Below, piece after piece: positions 24,081 through 33,692 of a DNA stretch of 64,000 nucleotides (position 1 is its first letter; the number at the start of each line of letters is the position of its first letter). This DNA is from Haloarchaeobius iranensis. GTDB lineage: Archaea > Halobacteriota > Halobacteria > Halobacteriales > Natrialbaceae. Below the pieces are notes generated by a model. It had not been told where the DNA came from. It saw nothing but the letters and a program-made list of their open reading frames with translations, and made no database searches. A program made the position numbers and the translations under genes. Location of the stretch: NCBI RefSeq assembly GCF_900103505.1, contig NZ_FNIA01000007.1, positions 1-64,000 of the forward strand, given 5' to 3'.

Positions 24081-25190
24081 CTACAGCCCCGCCACGTCCT
24101 CGATGGCGTCGGTCAGCGCCCGAATGGAGTCGAGGTCGTGCTCGCCCATGTGGCCGATGCGGAACGTCCGCTCGCCGAGCTGGGAGCCGTAGCCGTTCGA
24201 GAAGACGAAGTCGTACTCCTCGCTCACCTGCTCGATGGTCGCCGCGACGTCGATGCCCTGCGTGTTCTCGATGCAGGAGACGGTCCGGGACTCGTAGCCC
24301 TCCTCGGGGAAGGTGTCGAAGTGCTCGTGGGCCCACTCTCGGGTGTACTCGGCCATCTCGCGGTGGCGTTCGCTCCGTTCCCGGTGGCCCTCGTCCAGCA
24401 TGTGCTTCATCTGCTCGCGGTAGGCGAGCATGACCGGGATGGCCGGGGTGGAGTGGGTCTGGCCCTTCCGGTCGTAGTAGTCGATGGTCCGCCGGAAGCC
24501 GCCGTACCAGGACGAGGTCTCCTTCTCGGCCTCGCGCTCGTAGGCGTCGTCGCTGACCACACAGACGGCGAGCCCCGGCGGCATCGCGAACGCCTTCTGC
24601 GAGGACGCGAAGATGACGTCGATGTCGTGTTCGTCGATGTCGACGTGGTCGCCGCCGAGCGCGGAGACGGCGTCGACGACGAAGTACGTGTCAGGGTAGT
24701 CCGCGACCACGTCGCCGATCTCCTCGATGGGGTTGCGCACGCCGGTCGAGGACTCGTTCATCACGGTCGCGACCACGTCGTAGTGCTTCTCGCTGGATTC
24801 GAGCTCGGCGCGGATGTCCTCGGGCTTGATCGCCTGGCCCCACTCGTACTCGAGTCGGTCGACGTCCTTGCCGAGTCGCTCGGCGACGTTGGCGTGGCGC
24901 TCGCTGAAGCTGCCACACGTCGGCACGAGGATGTTCTCGTCGACGAGGTTGAGCGTCGAGGCCTCCCAGAACTCGGTTCCGGACGCCGTGAGGATGACGA
25001 CGTCGTTGTCGGTGCCGAGGAACGCCTTCGTGTCCTCGACGATGGTCGTGTACAGGTCCGTCATCCGGTCCATCCGGTGGCCGAACATCGGCTGCGCCAT
25101 CGCCTCGATGACGTCGTCGCGGACCTCGGTCGGGCCGGGGATGTACAGGGTCTTGTCTCGGTAGTCGTCGCTGTATTCGCGTTTCTCCAT
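24081..25190 (-). CDS. Class V aminotransferase (serine/alanine-glyoxylate type)
   Basis: A 369-residue PLP enzyme. The PLP lysine is Lys199 in ASSQKAFAMPPG, the cofactor Asp lies in FVVDAVSALGGD, and LYIPGPTEVRDDVIEAMAQP is the usual N-terminal signature. The C-terminal GERTFRIGHMGE block binds the substrate carboxylate. The start MEKREYSDDY was preferred over an upstream ATG. A second, diverged class V enzyme lies at 43619. Reactions in this group include serine-pyruvate and alanine-glyoxylate transamination and, in some archaea, phosphoserine aminotransferase function. It is divergent from the GNAT gene. Confidence 0.88.
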   Translation of the reverse strand: MEKREYSDDYRDKTLYIPGPTEVRDDVIEAMAQPMFGHRMDRMTDLYTTIVEDTKAFLGTDNDVVILTASGTEFWEASTLNLVDENILVPTCGSFSERHANVAERLGKDVDRLEYEWGQAIKPEDIRAELESSEKHYDVVATVMNESSTGVRNPIEEIGDVVADYPDTYFVVDAVSALGGDHVDIDEHDIDVIFASSQKAFAMPPGLAVCVVSDDAYEREAEKETSSWYGGFRRTIDYYDRKGQTHSTPAIPVMLAYREQMKHMLDEGHRERSERHREMAEYTREWAHEHFDTFPEEGYESRTVSCIENTQGIDVAATIEQVSEEYDFVFSNGYGSQLGERTFRIGHMGEHDLDSIRALTDAIEDVAGL

Positions 25191-25379
25191 GCCGGTGTCC
25201 ACCTGAGTACGGCCCACTGCGCGGCGAGGCGGCATGGAACTTGTGATACCGGCTCCTGTGGTCTGGTCGCCACCGTGATGATGGCGGCAGGTTCCGGGCG
25301 GTGCCTCGGCCCCTGACGCAGGCCCTGGCGGGACGCTGCCGGGCGAACAGCTATCCGGCAGAGCGTGCTACAGTGACCC

Positions 25380-26201
25380 ATGGGTCGCTTCGAGCAGTTC
25401 GAGCACGACAGACGGCGACGCATCTACGAGTACGTGGAGTCACAGGGCGCGGTGGAGCCCGAGACGGTCCGCCGTAACGTGCTGGTGACACCCGAGACGA
25501 GTTCGAAACCCGCTCGCTCCGGGCCGAACCTCCCGCCGTCGACGCCGATGTCGTTCCAGGAGTTCAGACACCACGTCTCCGCCCTGGAGCGCGACGGCTA
25601 CCTGACCGAACGCGACGGCAGACTCAGGGTCGCGCTCCCGATGGACGAGGACGAGTCGACCGTCGACCTCGACGACGGGGTCGAGGCGACCATCCGGCCG
25701 GCGCGACAGGAGGACATGGGCGGCATCGTGGGCGTCGTCGAGACGATCGCGGCCGAGGACGCCTACGCCGTCGCGCGCCGGCTCGCCGACAAGGTCGCCC
25801 GCGAGGACGTGCTCCTCCGGCACAACGAGGCTGGGAACCGGGTGTTCTTCGTCGCGACGGTCGACGCCGAGGCCGTCGGCTGGCTCCACGTCGAAGCCAT
25901 CAGTTCGCCGATGATGGACCACACCGCCGAGCTGACCGTCGGCGTGCTGGAGGAGTACCGTGGCCACGGGCTGGGCTCGGTCCTCATGGAGCGCGGTCTC
26001 CACTGGGCGCGCGAACGGGGCCTGCTGAAGGTGTGCCAGCGCCTGCCGGCGACGAACGAGCGCGCCGTCGGGTTCCTCGAGGATGCCGGCTGGTCCGTCG
26101 AGTCGACGCGCGAGGGCCACTACCGCGTCGACGACGAGCTCGTCGACGAGGTCCAGCTCGCGGTCTGGTTGGACACGTCGAATCGTGACGGCGGCTCGTG
26201 A
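25380..26201 (+). CDS. GNAT N-acetyltransferase with N-terminal winged-helix-like region
   Basis: A 273-residue two-domain protein. Residues 1-85 (RFEQFEHDRRRRIYEYVESQ to SALERDGYLTERDGRLRV) look like a winged-helix domain, with a Pro/Ser-rich break in the middle. Residues 100-265 form a GNAT domain, with acetyl-CoA loop VLEEYRGHGLGSVLMERGL and the conserved ATNERAVGFLEDAGW. Fusion of a DNA-binding-like module with an acetyltransferase is not rare in haloarchaea; the acceptor is unknown. The start is the ATG preceding the helical region. Confidence 0.83.
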   Translation: MGRFEQFEHDRRRRIYEYVESQGAVEPETVRRNVLVTPETSSKPARSGPNLPPSTPMSFQEFRHHVSALERDGYLTERDGRLRVALPMDEDESTVDLDDGVEATIRPARQEDMGGIVGVVETIAAEDAYAVARRLADKVAREDVLLRHNEAGNRVFFVATVDAEAVGWLHVEAISSPMMDHTAELTVGVLEEYRGHGLGSVLMERGLHWARERGLLKVCQRLPATNERAVGFLEDAGWSVESTREGHYRVDDELVDEVQLAVWLDTSNRDGGS

Positions 26202-26509
26202 CGGCGGACGTGCTGCTCGGGCCGTTCGACGCGGCCGGTCTCTACGCGAATCGCCGGCGGGTGCGGGCGGGCGACTTCGACGGACCGGTCGACTCCTGCT
26301 TCGAGGCGGCCATCGTGCGCCGGGCGTCCGTCAGGTGCGGTGACCCCAATCGAGTCACGGGGCGTGCGACGATACCCTCCGTGAACTGCCGGTTTCTGCC
26401 CCCTCCCGCGACTATGTGTATCAGAACCATGGTAACTGTTTTACTGTCACGGACTATCATTTCACACGGCACAGCCTGAAACGGTCTGACACGAGGTGAC
26501 CACACATAC
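26202..26509. other. 308-bp region without a convincing gene
   Basis: A 93-codon frame starting with GTG at 26198 overlaps the stop of the GNAT gene, but its second half has a non-haloarchaeal composition (Arg, Ile, Thr, Cys rich) and no family look. The right part is AT-richer, with GTTTTACTG at about 26436-26444 as a promoter candidate for the coxG-like gene. Nothing else is seen. Confidence 0.4.
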
Positions 26510-27154
26510 ATGGAATTCAGCGGGACATTCGAACTCGAAGACACCACGGTAGACGAGGTATGGCTCGCGCTCTCGGACCCGGTGCTCGTCCAGGAGTCGT
26601 TGCCGGGCTGTACCTTCCTGTTGCACGTCGAGGCGGAGGAGGCCGACTTCGACGAACTGGGCGAGCAGGCGGAGGGGATGGACCGGGAGCTCACGAACGA
26701 CCCCGAGGTCATCGCGGGGCGTGCGTTCCGTGAGGGGGAGCGGTACGCCGCGCTGATGCAGGTGAGCGTCGGCCCGGTCAACCCGACGTTCGAGACGGTC
26801 GTGACCATCGACGAACGCGACCGTCCGCGGATGCACGCCTCCGGCGAGGGCAGTTCCGGCGACAGCTCGTTCGAGATGTCGTCGTCGATGGCGCTCTCGG
26901 AGACCGAGGACGGCGACGGGGTCGCCGTCGAGTGGGAGACGGAGGCCGACGTGTTCGGGAAGGTGGCCGGGATGGGACAGCGGGTCATCAACCCCGTCGC
27001 CAACCGAATCGTCAAGCGCTTCTTCTCCTCGGTGCAGGAGGAGCTCCACGACCTCGGCGTGGAGGCGGTATCGTCGTCCGACGGGGACGAGAGCGACGAC
27101 CGGAGCCTGGTCGACCGCGTGCTGGGCCGGTCGAAATCGACTGATTCTGAATGA
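26510..27154 (+). CDS. coxG: CoxG-like SRPBCC protein (CO dehydrogenase subunit G family)
   Basis: A 214-residue protein. Residues 1-150 form the CoxG SRPBCC domain: MEFSGTFELEDTTVDEVWLA, the family hallmark LPGCTF, and RVINPVANRIVKRFFSSV near the end. The C-terminus is a short acidic tail. In carboxydotrophs CoxG recruits CO dehydrogenase to the membrane and quinone pool. It is the first gene of the cluster; its stop overlaps the start of coxS (ATGA), so the genes are translated together. An additional acidic insert after LHVEAEEADFDELGEQAEGM is haloarchaeal. Confidence 0.87.
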   Translation: MEFSGTFELEDTTVDEVWLALSDPVLVQESLPGCTFLLHVEAEEADFDELGEQAEGMDRELTNDPEVIAGRAFREGERYAALMQVSVGPVNPTFETVVTIDERDRPRMHASGEGSSGDSSFEMSSSMALSETEDGDGVAVEWETEADVFGKVAGMGQRVINPVANRIVKRFFSSVQEELHDLGVEAVSSSDGDESDDRSLVDRVLGRSKSTDSE

Positions 27155-27693
27155 CTGAACACGACATCACACTCACGGTCAACGGGGCAGAGCACGACCT
27201 GACGGTCGAAGCACGGACGCTGCTGGTCCACGCGCTGCGGGACGAACTCGGCTACACCGGGACGAACGTCGGCTGCGAGAGCAGTCTCTGCGGGGCCTGT
27301 ACGGTCCGGATGGACGGCGAAGCGGTCAAGTCCTGCACCGCGCTGGCGGTGCAGGCCGACGGCGCGGAGATACGCACCGTCGAGGACCTCGGCACGCGCC
27401 ACGACTTCCACCCCATCCAGGAGGGGTTCCAGGAGGAGCACGGCCTCCAGTGCGGCTACTGCACGCCCGGCATGATGATGACGGCGCTCGACATCCTCGA
27501 GGAGAACCCGGACCCGACGCGCGAGGAGATCCGCGAGGGGCTGGAGGGCAACCTCTGTCGCTGCACGGGCTACCAGAACATCGTCAACGCGGTCCAGAAC
27601 GCCGCCAAGGAGATGCAGCCGGCGGCGGTGGCCGACGGGGGCGAGTCGGACGACGACCCGACGCCGGCGACCGACGGGGGTGAGGAGCTGTGA
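27151..27693 (+). CDS. coxS: Molybdenum hydroxylase small subunit, 2x[2Fe-2S] (CoxS-like)
   Basis: A 180-residue iron-sulfur subunit. The plant-ferredoxin cluster ligands are Cys42, Cys47, Cys50 and Cys62 ([12 protein letters not shown]); the second cluster uses Cys101, Cys104, Cys136 and Cys138 (QCGYCTPGM and NLCRCTG). It passes electrons from the Mo site to FAD in CoxM. The length is typical apart from a C-terminal tail of about 25 acidic residues. It overlaps coxG at its start and coxL at its stop. Confidence 0.95.
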   Translation: MTEHDITLTVNGAEHDLTVEARTLLVHALRDELGYTGTNVGCESSLCGACTVRMDGEAVKSCTALAVQADGAEIRTVEDLGTRHDFHPIQEGFQEEHGLQCGYCTPGMMMTALDILEENPDPTREEIREGLEGNLCRCTGYQNIVNAVQNAAKEMQPAAVADGGESDDDPTPATDGGEEL

Positions 27694-30140
27694 CTATCGA
27701 CTCGCTCGACCCGGAGGACGTCGACGCGGCGGACATCCTCGGCTCGGCCATCGAGCGCCGGGAGGACCCCGCACTGTTGACGGGCAACGCCGAGTACACC
27801 GACGACATCCAGCTCGACGGGATGCTCCACATGGCCGTCGTGCGCAGCCAGTACGGCCACGCGCGACTGGAGGACATCGACACCAGCGAGGCGGAGGCGA
27901 TGGAGGGCGTCCACGGCGTCTACACCTACGAGGACCTGACGAGCGACGAGACGCCGGGCGGCGGCTCGTTCGCCCTGCCGACGGCGTGGCTCCTCGACAG
28001 CCTGGAGCAGGTGCCACACCCGGTCCTGGCGAGCGAGAAGGTTCGCCACCAGGGCGACGGCATCGCCGTCGTCGTCGCCGAGGACCGCTACACCGCCCGC
28101 GACGCGGCCGGCGCGGTCGACGTGGCGTACGAGCGCCTCGACGCGGTCGTCCACCCGAGCGAGGCGTTCGCGGACGACGCCGAACGGCTCCACGATGACG
28201 CCGAGGGCAACGTCGCGTTCGACTGGGAGATCGGCGACGCCGAGAAGACCGCCGACGCGTTCGCCGACGCGAGCCACACCGCGAGCATCGACCTGGAGAA
28301 CCAGCTGCTCATCGCGAACGCGATGGAGCCACGCGCCGCGGTCGCGGAGTACAACCCCGGCACGGACGAGCTGGAGGTGGCGATGACGACGCAGAACCCG
28401 CACGTCCACCGGCTGCTGATGGCCGGTGTCATCGGCCACCCGGAGCACAAGCTCAGCGTGCGGGCACCCGACGTCGGCGGCGGCTTCGGGAGCAAGATAC
28501 ACCACTACGCCGACGAGGCGCTCGTCGCCTGGTGCTCGATGATGCACGAGGCACCCGTCAAGTGGACCGCGACGCGCTCGGAGACGTACCTCACCGACGC
28601 ACCGGGCCGCGGTCACGAGACGAAGGCCGAGATCGCGATGGACGACGACGGCAACATCGTCGGCCTGCGCGTCGACACGATGGCGAACATGGGCGCGTAC
28701 CTCTCGACGTTCGCGCCCGCCGTCCCGACGTACCTGTACGGCACCCTGCTCTCGGGACAGTACGACATCCCGGCCATCTACGGCCACGTCAAAGGCGCGT
28801 TCACGAACGTCCCGCCGGTCGACGCCTACCGGGGTGCGGGCCGGCCCGAGGCGTCGTTCCTCGTGGAGCGGCTCGTCCACCTCGGTGCGAAGGAGGTGGG
28901 GATGGACCCCGTCGAGTTCCGCAAGCGGAACTTCGTCCCCGACGACGCGTTCCCGTACGAGACGCAGGTCGCCGTCGTCTACGACAGCGGCGAGTACGGG
29001 AAGCCGATGGACGAGGCGCTGGAGCTGCTCGACTACGAGAACTTCCGCGAGGAGCAGGAACGGGCCCGCGACGAGGGGACGTACCTCGGCGTCGGCTTCT
29101 CCTGCTACATCGAGGCCTGCGGGCTCGCACCCTCGGAGCTGGCGGGGCAGCTCGGCGCACAGGCCGGGCTCTGGGAGTCCAGCCTCGTCCGGATGCACCC
29201 CTCTGGCACGGTGACGGCCTACTGCGGGACCTCCGGCCACGGGCAGGGCCACGGCACGACGTACGCCCAGATCGTCGCGAACGAACTCGGCGTCCCCTAC
29301 GACAGCGTTGAGGTCGTCGAGGGCGACACCGACGAGATTCCCCAGGGGATGGGAACCTACGGCTCGCGAAGCGCGGCCGTCGGCGGCAGTTCGCTCGTCA
29401 AGAGCGCCCAGAAGGTCGTCGAGAAGGGCAAGGAGATCGCGGCCCACCAGCTCGAAGCGGACCCGGACGACATCGAGTTCGAGAACGGCGAGTACAGCGT
29501 CGCAGGCGCGCCCGCCCGGAGCATGTCGATGGCCGACGTGGCGGGGGCGGCCTACCTCGCCCACGACATCCCGGCCGAGATGGAGCCCGGGCTCGAGGCC
29601 ACCAGCTTCTACGACCCGGAGAACTTCGTGTTCCCGTTCGGCACCCACGCCGCCATCGTCGAGGTCGACCCCGACTCCGGCGAGATAGAGATCGAACGGT
29701 ACGTCGCTGTCGACGACGTCGGCAACCAGATCAACCCGAAGATCGTCGAGGGCCAGATCCACGGCGGCATCGCCCAGGGCGTCGGCCAGGCGCTCTACGA
29801 GGGGGCGGAGTACGACGACAACGCCACCCTGCTGACGGGCTCGATGCAGGACTACGCGGTGCCGAAGGCCGAGCACATCCCCGAGATGGAGACCGAGTCA
29901 ACGGTGACGCCGAGCCCGCACAACCCGCTGGGGGTGAAAGGCGTCGGCGAGGCCGGCACCATCGCCGCCCCACAGGCCATCGTCAACGCGGTCGCCGACG
30001 CGCTGGAGCCGTTCGGCGTGGACCACATCGACATGCCGATGGACGCGGAGTCCGTGTGGAGCGCCGTACAGGCCAACGCGACGGCCGACGGCGGGGCGGA
30101 GCCCGCTGGCGACGACGCGGACCCCGGAGGTGAGCGCTGA
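27690..30140 (+). CDS. coxL: Molybdopterin-binding large subunit, form II CoxL-like
   Basis: An 816-residue catalytic subunit of the xanthine oxidase family, beginning with GTG that overlaps the coxS stop. Residues 379-385 read AYRGAGR, the form II signature; form I CO dehydrogenases have AYRCSFR with the Cys that binds Cu. The C-terminal half has the cofactor segments GTSGHGQGHGTTYAQ and MGTYGSRSAAVGG and the catalytic-Glu region GVKGVGEAGTIAAPQA. So it is a molybdenum hydroxylase of unproven substrate: CO oxidation is possible but aldehydes or heterocycles are as likely. Confidence 0.92.
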   Translation: MTIDSLDPEDVDAADILGSAIERREDPALLTGNAEYTDDIQLDGMLHMAVVRSQYGHARLEDIDTSEAEAMEGVHGVYTYEDLTSDETPGGGSFALPTAWLLDSLEQVPHPVLASEKVRHQGDGIAVVVAEDRYTARDAAGAVDVAYERLDAVVHPSEAFADDAERLHDDAEGNVAFDWEIGDAEKTADAFADASHTASIDLENQLLIANAMEPRAAVAEYNPGTDELEVAMTTQNPHVHRLLMAGVIGHPEHKLSVRAPDVGGGFGSKIHHYADEALVAWCSMMHEAPVKWTATRSETYLTDAPGRGHETKAEIAMDDDGNIVGLRVDTMANMGAYLSTFAPAVPTYLYGTLLSGQYDIPAIYGHVKGAFTNVPPVDAYRGAGRPEASFLVERLVHLGAKEVGMDPVEFRKRNFVPDDAFPYETQVAVVYDSGEYGKPMDEALELLDYENFREEQERARDEGTYLGVGFSCYIEACGLAPSELAGQLGAQAGLWESSLVRMHPSGTVTAYCGTSGHGQGHGTTYAQIVANELGVPYDSVEVVEGDTDEIPQGMGTYGSRSAAVGGSSLVKSAQKVVEKGKEIAAHQLEADPDDIEFENGEYSVAGAPARSMSMADVAGAAYLAHDIPAEMEPGLEATSFYDPENFVFPFGTHAAIVEVDPDSGEIEIERYVAVDDVGNQINPKIVEGQIHGGIAQGVGQALYEGAEYDDNATLLTGSMQDYAVPKAEHIPEMETESTVTPSPHNPLGVKGVGEAGTIAAPQAIVNAVADALEPFGVDHIDMPMDAESVWSAVQANATADGGAEPAGDDADPGGER

Positions 30141-31030
30141 TGTTCCCCGACGGGTTCGACTACTACGAGGCGTCGAGCGTCTCCGAAGCCATCGACCTCA
30201 TGGCGGAGCACGCCGGCGCGGAGACGGAGCTGCTCGCCGGCGGCCACAGCCTGTTGCCGGCGATGAAGTCCGGCCTCTCCAGCCCGGACGTTCTCATCGA
30301 CATCGGCGACGTGGAGGCGCTCCACGGCGTCACGGCCGATGGCGACACGCTCGGCATCGGCGCGATGACGACGTACAGCGACTTCATCGGCGAGGACGCC
30401 TCCGAGGAGCACGCGCCGGCGCTCTACCACGCCGTCCGGCAGGTCGGCGACACGCAGGTCCGCAACCGCGGGACGGTCGGCGGCAACATCGCCCACGCCG
30501 ACCCCGCCTCCGACCTGCCCGGCGCGGCGCTGGCGTCGGACGCGACCATCGTCGTGACCGGGCCCGACGGCGAACGTCGGGTGTCGGCCGACGACTTCTT
30601 CTTCGGGATGTACGCGACCGACATCGGCCCCGACGAGCTCGTCACGAGGGTCGAGGTGCCGTCGGCGGCCGACGCCGTCGGCGCGTACGCGAAGAAACCG
30701 TCGCCGTCCTCGGGCTACGCGATGGTCGGGGTCTGCGTGCAGGCCACCGTCGACGGCGGCACCGTCCAGTCCGCCCGCGTCGGCGCGAACGGCGTCATGG
30801 ACCGCGGCGTCCGGCTCGAGGGCGTCGAGGACGCGCTCGCGGGCGCGTCGCTCGACGAGGCCACCATCGATGCGGCCGCCGACCGCGCCACCGAGGGGCT
30901 CGACACCGCGATGATGATGTCCGACCTGCAGGCGTCGGCGGAGTTCCGCGAACAGCTCGTCGGCACGTACACGAGGCGGGCGCTGGAACGGGTGCTCGAC
31001 CGCACCCCGACGCCCGCCGCCGCCGACTGA
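30140..31030 (+). CDS. coxM: FAD-binding subunit of molybdenum hydroxylase (CoxM-like)
   Basis: A 296-residue flavoprotein subunit. The FAD motifs AGGHSLLPAMK (from residue 33) and TVGGNIAHADPASDLPGA are both present. The C-terminal CO_deh_flav_C domain is represented by YAMVGVCVQATVDGGTVQSA. Electrons from the CoxS clusters reach FAD here and then the respiratory chain. The start ATG overlaps the coxL stop (TGATG). The length is typical. Confidence 0.95.
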   Translation: MFPDGFDYYEASSVSEAIDLMAEHAGAETELLAGGHSLLPAMKSGLSSPDVLIDIGDVEALHGVTADGDTLGIGAMTTYSDFIGEDASEEHAPALYHAVRQVGDTQVRNRGTVGGNIAHADPASDLPGAALASDATIVVTGPDGERRVSADDFFFGMYATDIGPDELVTRVEVPSAADAVGAYAKKPSPSSGYAMVGVCVQATVDGGTVQSARVGANGVMDRGVRLEGVEDALAGASLDEATIDAAADRATEGLDTAMMMSDLQASAEFREQLVGTYTRRALERVLDRTPTPAAAD

Positions 31031-31094
31031 CCCGCACGTCCCGCCGGGGACGTTTTGCTGCTGGGACCCCCCTATGCCACCAAAGGACGACGAC

Positions 31095-32036
31095 ATGAGC
31101 GAGACAGACGGATTCGACGACGTGACCGAGGCCGACATCCGGGCGGTCTTCGACGAGCAGTCGTACGTCGCGGACGACGACATCGTGACGACGGTGCTGC
31201 TCGCGCTCCGGCTCGGCCGCCCGCTGCTCATCGAGGGCGAGCCCGGCGCGGGCAAGACCGAGCTGGCGAAGGTGCTCGCCGGCGGCTTCGACGCCGACCT
31301 CGTGCGGCTCCAGTGCTACGAGGGGCTGGCCGCCGAGAACGCGCTGTACGAGTGGAACTACACGAAGCAGCTGCTCGCGGTGCAGGCGGGCGAGAGCGGC
31401 GTCGCGACGGGGTCGACCAGCGACAGTCACGACGAGTCCGTCTTCTCGGAGCCGTTCCTGCTCGAACGGCCGCTGCTGCAGGCGCTCCGGGGCGAGGGCC
31501 GCCGGGTCCTCCTCGTCGACGAGGTCGACCGCGCCGACGAGGCGTTCGAGGCGCTGCTGCTCGAGGTGCTGAGCGACTTCCAGGTCTCGGTGCCGGAGCT
31601 CGGCACCATCGCCGCGAGCACACCGCCGGTCGTCGTCGTCACCTCGAACCGCACACGGCCGCTGAGTGACGCGCTCAAGCGGCGCTGCCTCTACCTGCAC
31701 GTCTCGCCGCCGAGCTTCGAGAAGGAGCGCGAGATACTCGCCCGGAAGGTGCCCGAACTCTACGACGCCGTCGCCGCCGAGCTCTGTGGCATCGTCGGTC
31801 GTCTCCGGGAGGAACCCCTCAGGAAACCGCCGGGCGCGGCCGAGACAATCGACTGGGCCCGCGCCGTCGCCACGCTCAGGGAGAACGGCGGCCCGGACTC
31901 GCTCTCCCGCGCGGAGATTCGCCGGACCCTCGGGGCCGTCCTGAAGGAGGTCGAGGACGTCGAGCGCGTGGACGACGAACTGCTCGACTCCCTGGTCGAG
32001 GCGGCACGGGCAGCGCGGGAGGCCGCCGAGTCGTGA
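31095..32036 (+). CDS. coxD: CoxD-like AAA+ MoxR-family ATPase
   Basis: A 313-residue AAA+ ATPase. Walker A is GEPGAGKTE at about 48-56, Walker B is RRVLLVDEVDRADEAFE, and sensor 1 is in VVVVTSNRTRPLSDALKRRC. CoxD helps mature the Mo active site of CO dehydrogenase (sulfur and Cu insertion). A second ATG 21 nt upstream (31074) is possible; the one used has AAAGGA 8 nt before it. It is 64 nt after coxM and its stop overlaps the start of the VWA gene. Confidence 0.88.
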   Translation: MSETDGFDDVTEADIRAVFDEQSYVADDDIVTTVLLALRLGRPLLIEGEPGAGKTELAKVLAGGFDADLVRLQCYEGLAAENALYEWNYTKQLLAVQAGESGVATGSTSDSHDESVFSEPFLLERPLLQALRGEGRRVLLVDEVDRADEAFEALLLEVLSDFQVSVPELGTIAASTPPVVVVTSNRTRPLSDALKRRCLYLHVSPPSFEKEREILARKVPELYDAVAAELCGIVGRLREEPLRKPPGAAETIDWARAVATLRENGGPDSLSRAEIRRTLGAVLKEVEDVERVDDELLDSLVEAARAAREAAES

Positions 32037-33364
32037 CGGACGACGCGCCGGCTCGCGGACCGGACCCGGGTGACATCGACGGCGAGGCCGTCGCCCGCGC
32101 TACCGAGCACGTCCGCGACGAGCTGGTCCGCTTCGCCCGTTCCCTCCGCCGGGCCGGCGCGTCCGTGCCCGCGAACGCCGCGACAACGGCCGCCCGCTCG
32201 CTCGTCGTGGTCGGGTTCTCGGACGCGGACCGCGCCAGGGCGGCCACCCGGGCGACGCTCGTCACCGACCCGCGGGACGCCGACGAGTTCGAGCGCATGT
32301 TCCCCGAGTTCTGGCGGCGGCTCACGGCGGGACTCCGCGAGACGGGCCCGGCGGAGCGGTGGGACGACCCGCCGGAGGGCGCGCTGGCACCGCTCGGAGG
32401 TGACCCGACCGACGGCGAGGAGCCCGAAGCGACGAACGAGGGCGAGACCACGGCGGAACCTGACGACGACACGGAGAGCAACGTTGCCTGGCGCTCCTCG
32501 TCGCTGGCGGCCCACCTCGACGACCGCGACGACGAGCCACTGGCTCTCTCGCGGTACAGCCCGACCGGTTCACGGGCACCCGTCGAGGCACTCCCGGGAT
32601 TCGTCGAGCACGACGAACTGGGAGCCGCCGTCGACGAGCTGACGGTCGCGCTCGCGACGCTCCGGGGGCGGGCCTGGGACACCGCCGGCGCTCGCCACAC
32701 GGACGCCCGGCGCGCGCTCCGGGCCAGCGTCGGCACCGGCGGCACCGTCATCTCGCTGCCCACCAGGGACCGCAAGGAGCGCGGGGTGCGCGCGACCTGG
32801 CTGGTGGACGTGAGTCGCTCCGTGCTGGACACGCTGGACCGTGGGTTCCTGCTCGAGGTCCTCGGCCGGAGCCGGACGGCGTGGCGCGACTGCCGCGTCT
32901 TCTTCTTCGACGAGGACCTGCGCGAGGTCACGCGGGCGTTCGACGACGGCGCCGCAAGCGGGGCGGCCGGAGCGCTCGCCGACGCGGAGGCGGCCTGGGG
33001 CGGGGGCACCCGTATCGGTGGCTCGCTCGCGGAACTGCGCGGACGGACGCCGGACGCGGTCGACAACCGCACGGTCGTGTTCGTGGTCAGCGACGGGCTG
33101 GAGATGGGCGCCGTCGCGGCGCTGGAGCGCGAACTCGCCTGGCTCTCGGCGCGCGCCGCCGCCGTCGTCTGGTGCAACCCGCTGGCCGCCGCCCCGGGCT
33201 TCGAGCCGACCGCGCGGGGGATGGCGGCCGCACTCCCGTTCGTCGCAGGGCCGTTCGCGTTCGCCGGGCCCGAGGACGTGGCCGAACTCGCCCGGCAGCT
33301 GCGGGCGCAGGGCGCGGGCGGCCGCGTCGGCTACGAGTACGACCCGCGGCGGGAGGACGCCTGA
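32033..33364 (+). CDS. coxE: VWA-domain protein, CoxE-like
   Basis: A 443-residue protein starting at GTG that overlaps the coxD stop. The N-terminal half is helical (VARATEHVRDELVRFARSLR) with an acidic middle insert (about 120-155). The C-terminal half is a VWA domain with TWLVDVSRSVLDTLDRGFLL (the usual DxSxS metal site reads DVSRS), TRIGGSLAELRG and VFVVSDGLEMG. MoxR ATPases and VWA proteins form a chaperone pair; here they should act on the upstream molybdenum hydroxylase. Confidence 0.87.
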   Translation: MTDDAPARGPDPGDIDGEAVARATEHVRDELVRFARSLRRAGASVPANAATTAARSLVVVGFSDADRARAATRATLVTDPRDADEFERMFPEFWRRLTAGLRETGPAERWDDPPEGALAPLGGDPTDGEEPEATNEGETTAEPDDDTESNVAWRSSSLAAHLDDRDDEPLALSRYSPTGSRAPVEALPGFVEHDELGAAVDELTVALATLRGRAWDTAGARHTDARRALRASVGTGGTVISLPTRDRKERGVRATWLVDVSRSVLDTLDRGFLLEVLGRSRTAWRDCRVFFFDEDLREVTRAFDDGAASGAAGALADAEAAWGGGTRIGGSLAELRGRTPDAVDNRTVVFVVSDGLEMGAVAALERELAWLSARAAAVVWCNPLAAAPGFEPTARGMAAALPFVAGPFAFAGPEDVAELARQLRAQGAGGRVGYEYDPRREDA

Positions 33365-33440
33365 GCGTCGACCCCGGAAACGCGGCATCACCCGGTCGCC
33401 GTTCCAAAACGGGTTAGACCACGCGGTGCCGATGGCTGGT

Positions 33441-33650
33441 ATGGACCGGGACCGGTACGTCACGCTCGCGCTCCTCGCCTTCGGGCTCGTGCTCGTGGGG
33501 TTCGTGCTGCTTGGCTTCGGCCGCATCTTCCTCGGCTACCACACCGCACAGCTGCTCTCGGCCCCGTTCGGGCTCACGGGGTTCGCCATCGTGGTGGTGC
33601 TGTTCCTCGAGGGAGTTCGGACCGCCGTGCGCGGCCGGACCGGCGAGTGA
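33441..33650 (+). CDS. Small two-helix membrane protein
   Basis: A 69-residue protein with two hydrophobic helices (YVTLALLAFGLVLVGFVLLG and GFAIVVVLFLEGVRTA) joined by a short loop. The ATG giving MDRDRYV is about 28 nt after the AT-rich GGGTTAGAC, which favours it over an ATG 9 nt upstream. It is a haloarchaeal conserved small protein; function unknown. It lies just before hisD, 42 nt away, but hisD has its own TATA-like TTTTTCG. Confidence 0.65.
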   Translation: MDRDRYVTLALLAFGLVLVGFVLLGFGRIFLGYHTAQLLSAPFGLTGFAIVVVLFLEGVRTAVRGRTGE

Positions 33651-33692
33651 CCGAACGCAACCGTTTTTCGCGGCCCGGCCGAAGCTGCTCCC

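Noticed and set aside
26198-26479. 93-codon frame beginning with GTG that overlaps the GNAT stop
   Set aside because: The second half has a composition unlike the rest of the window, no family resemblance is seen, and its end runs into the promoter region of the coxG-like gene.
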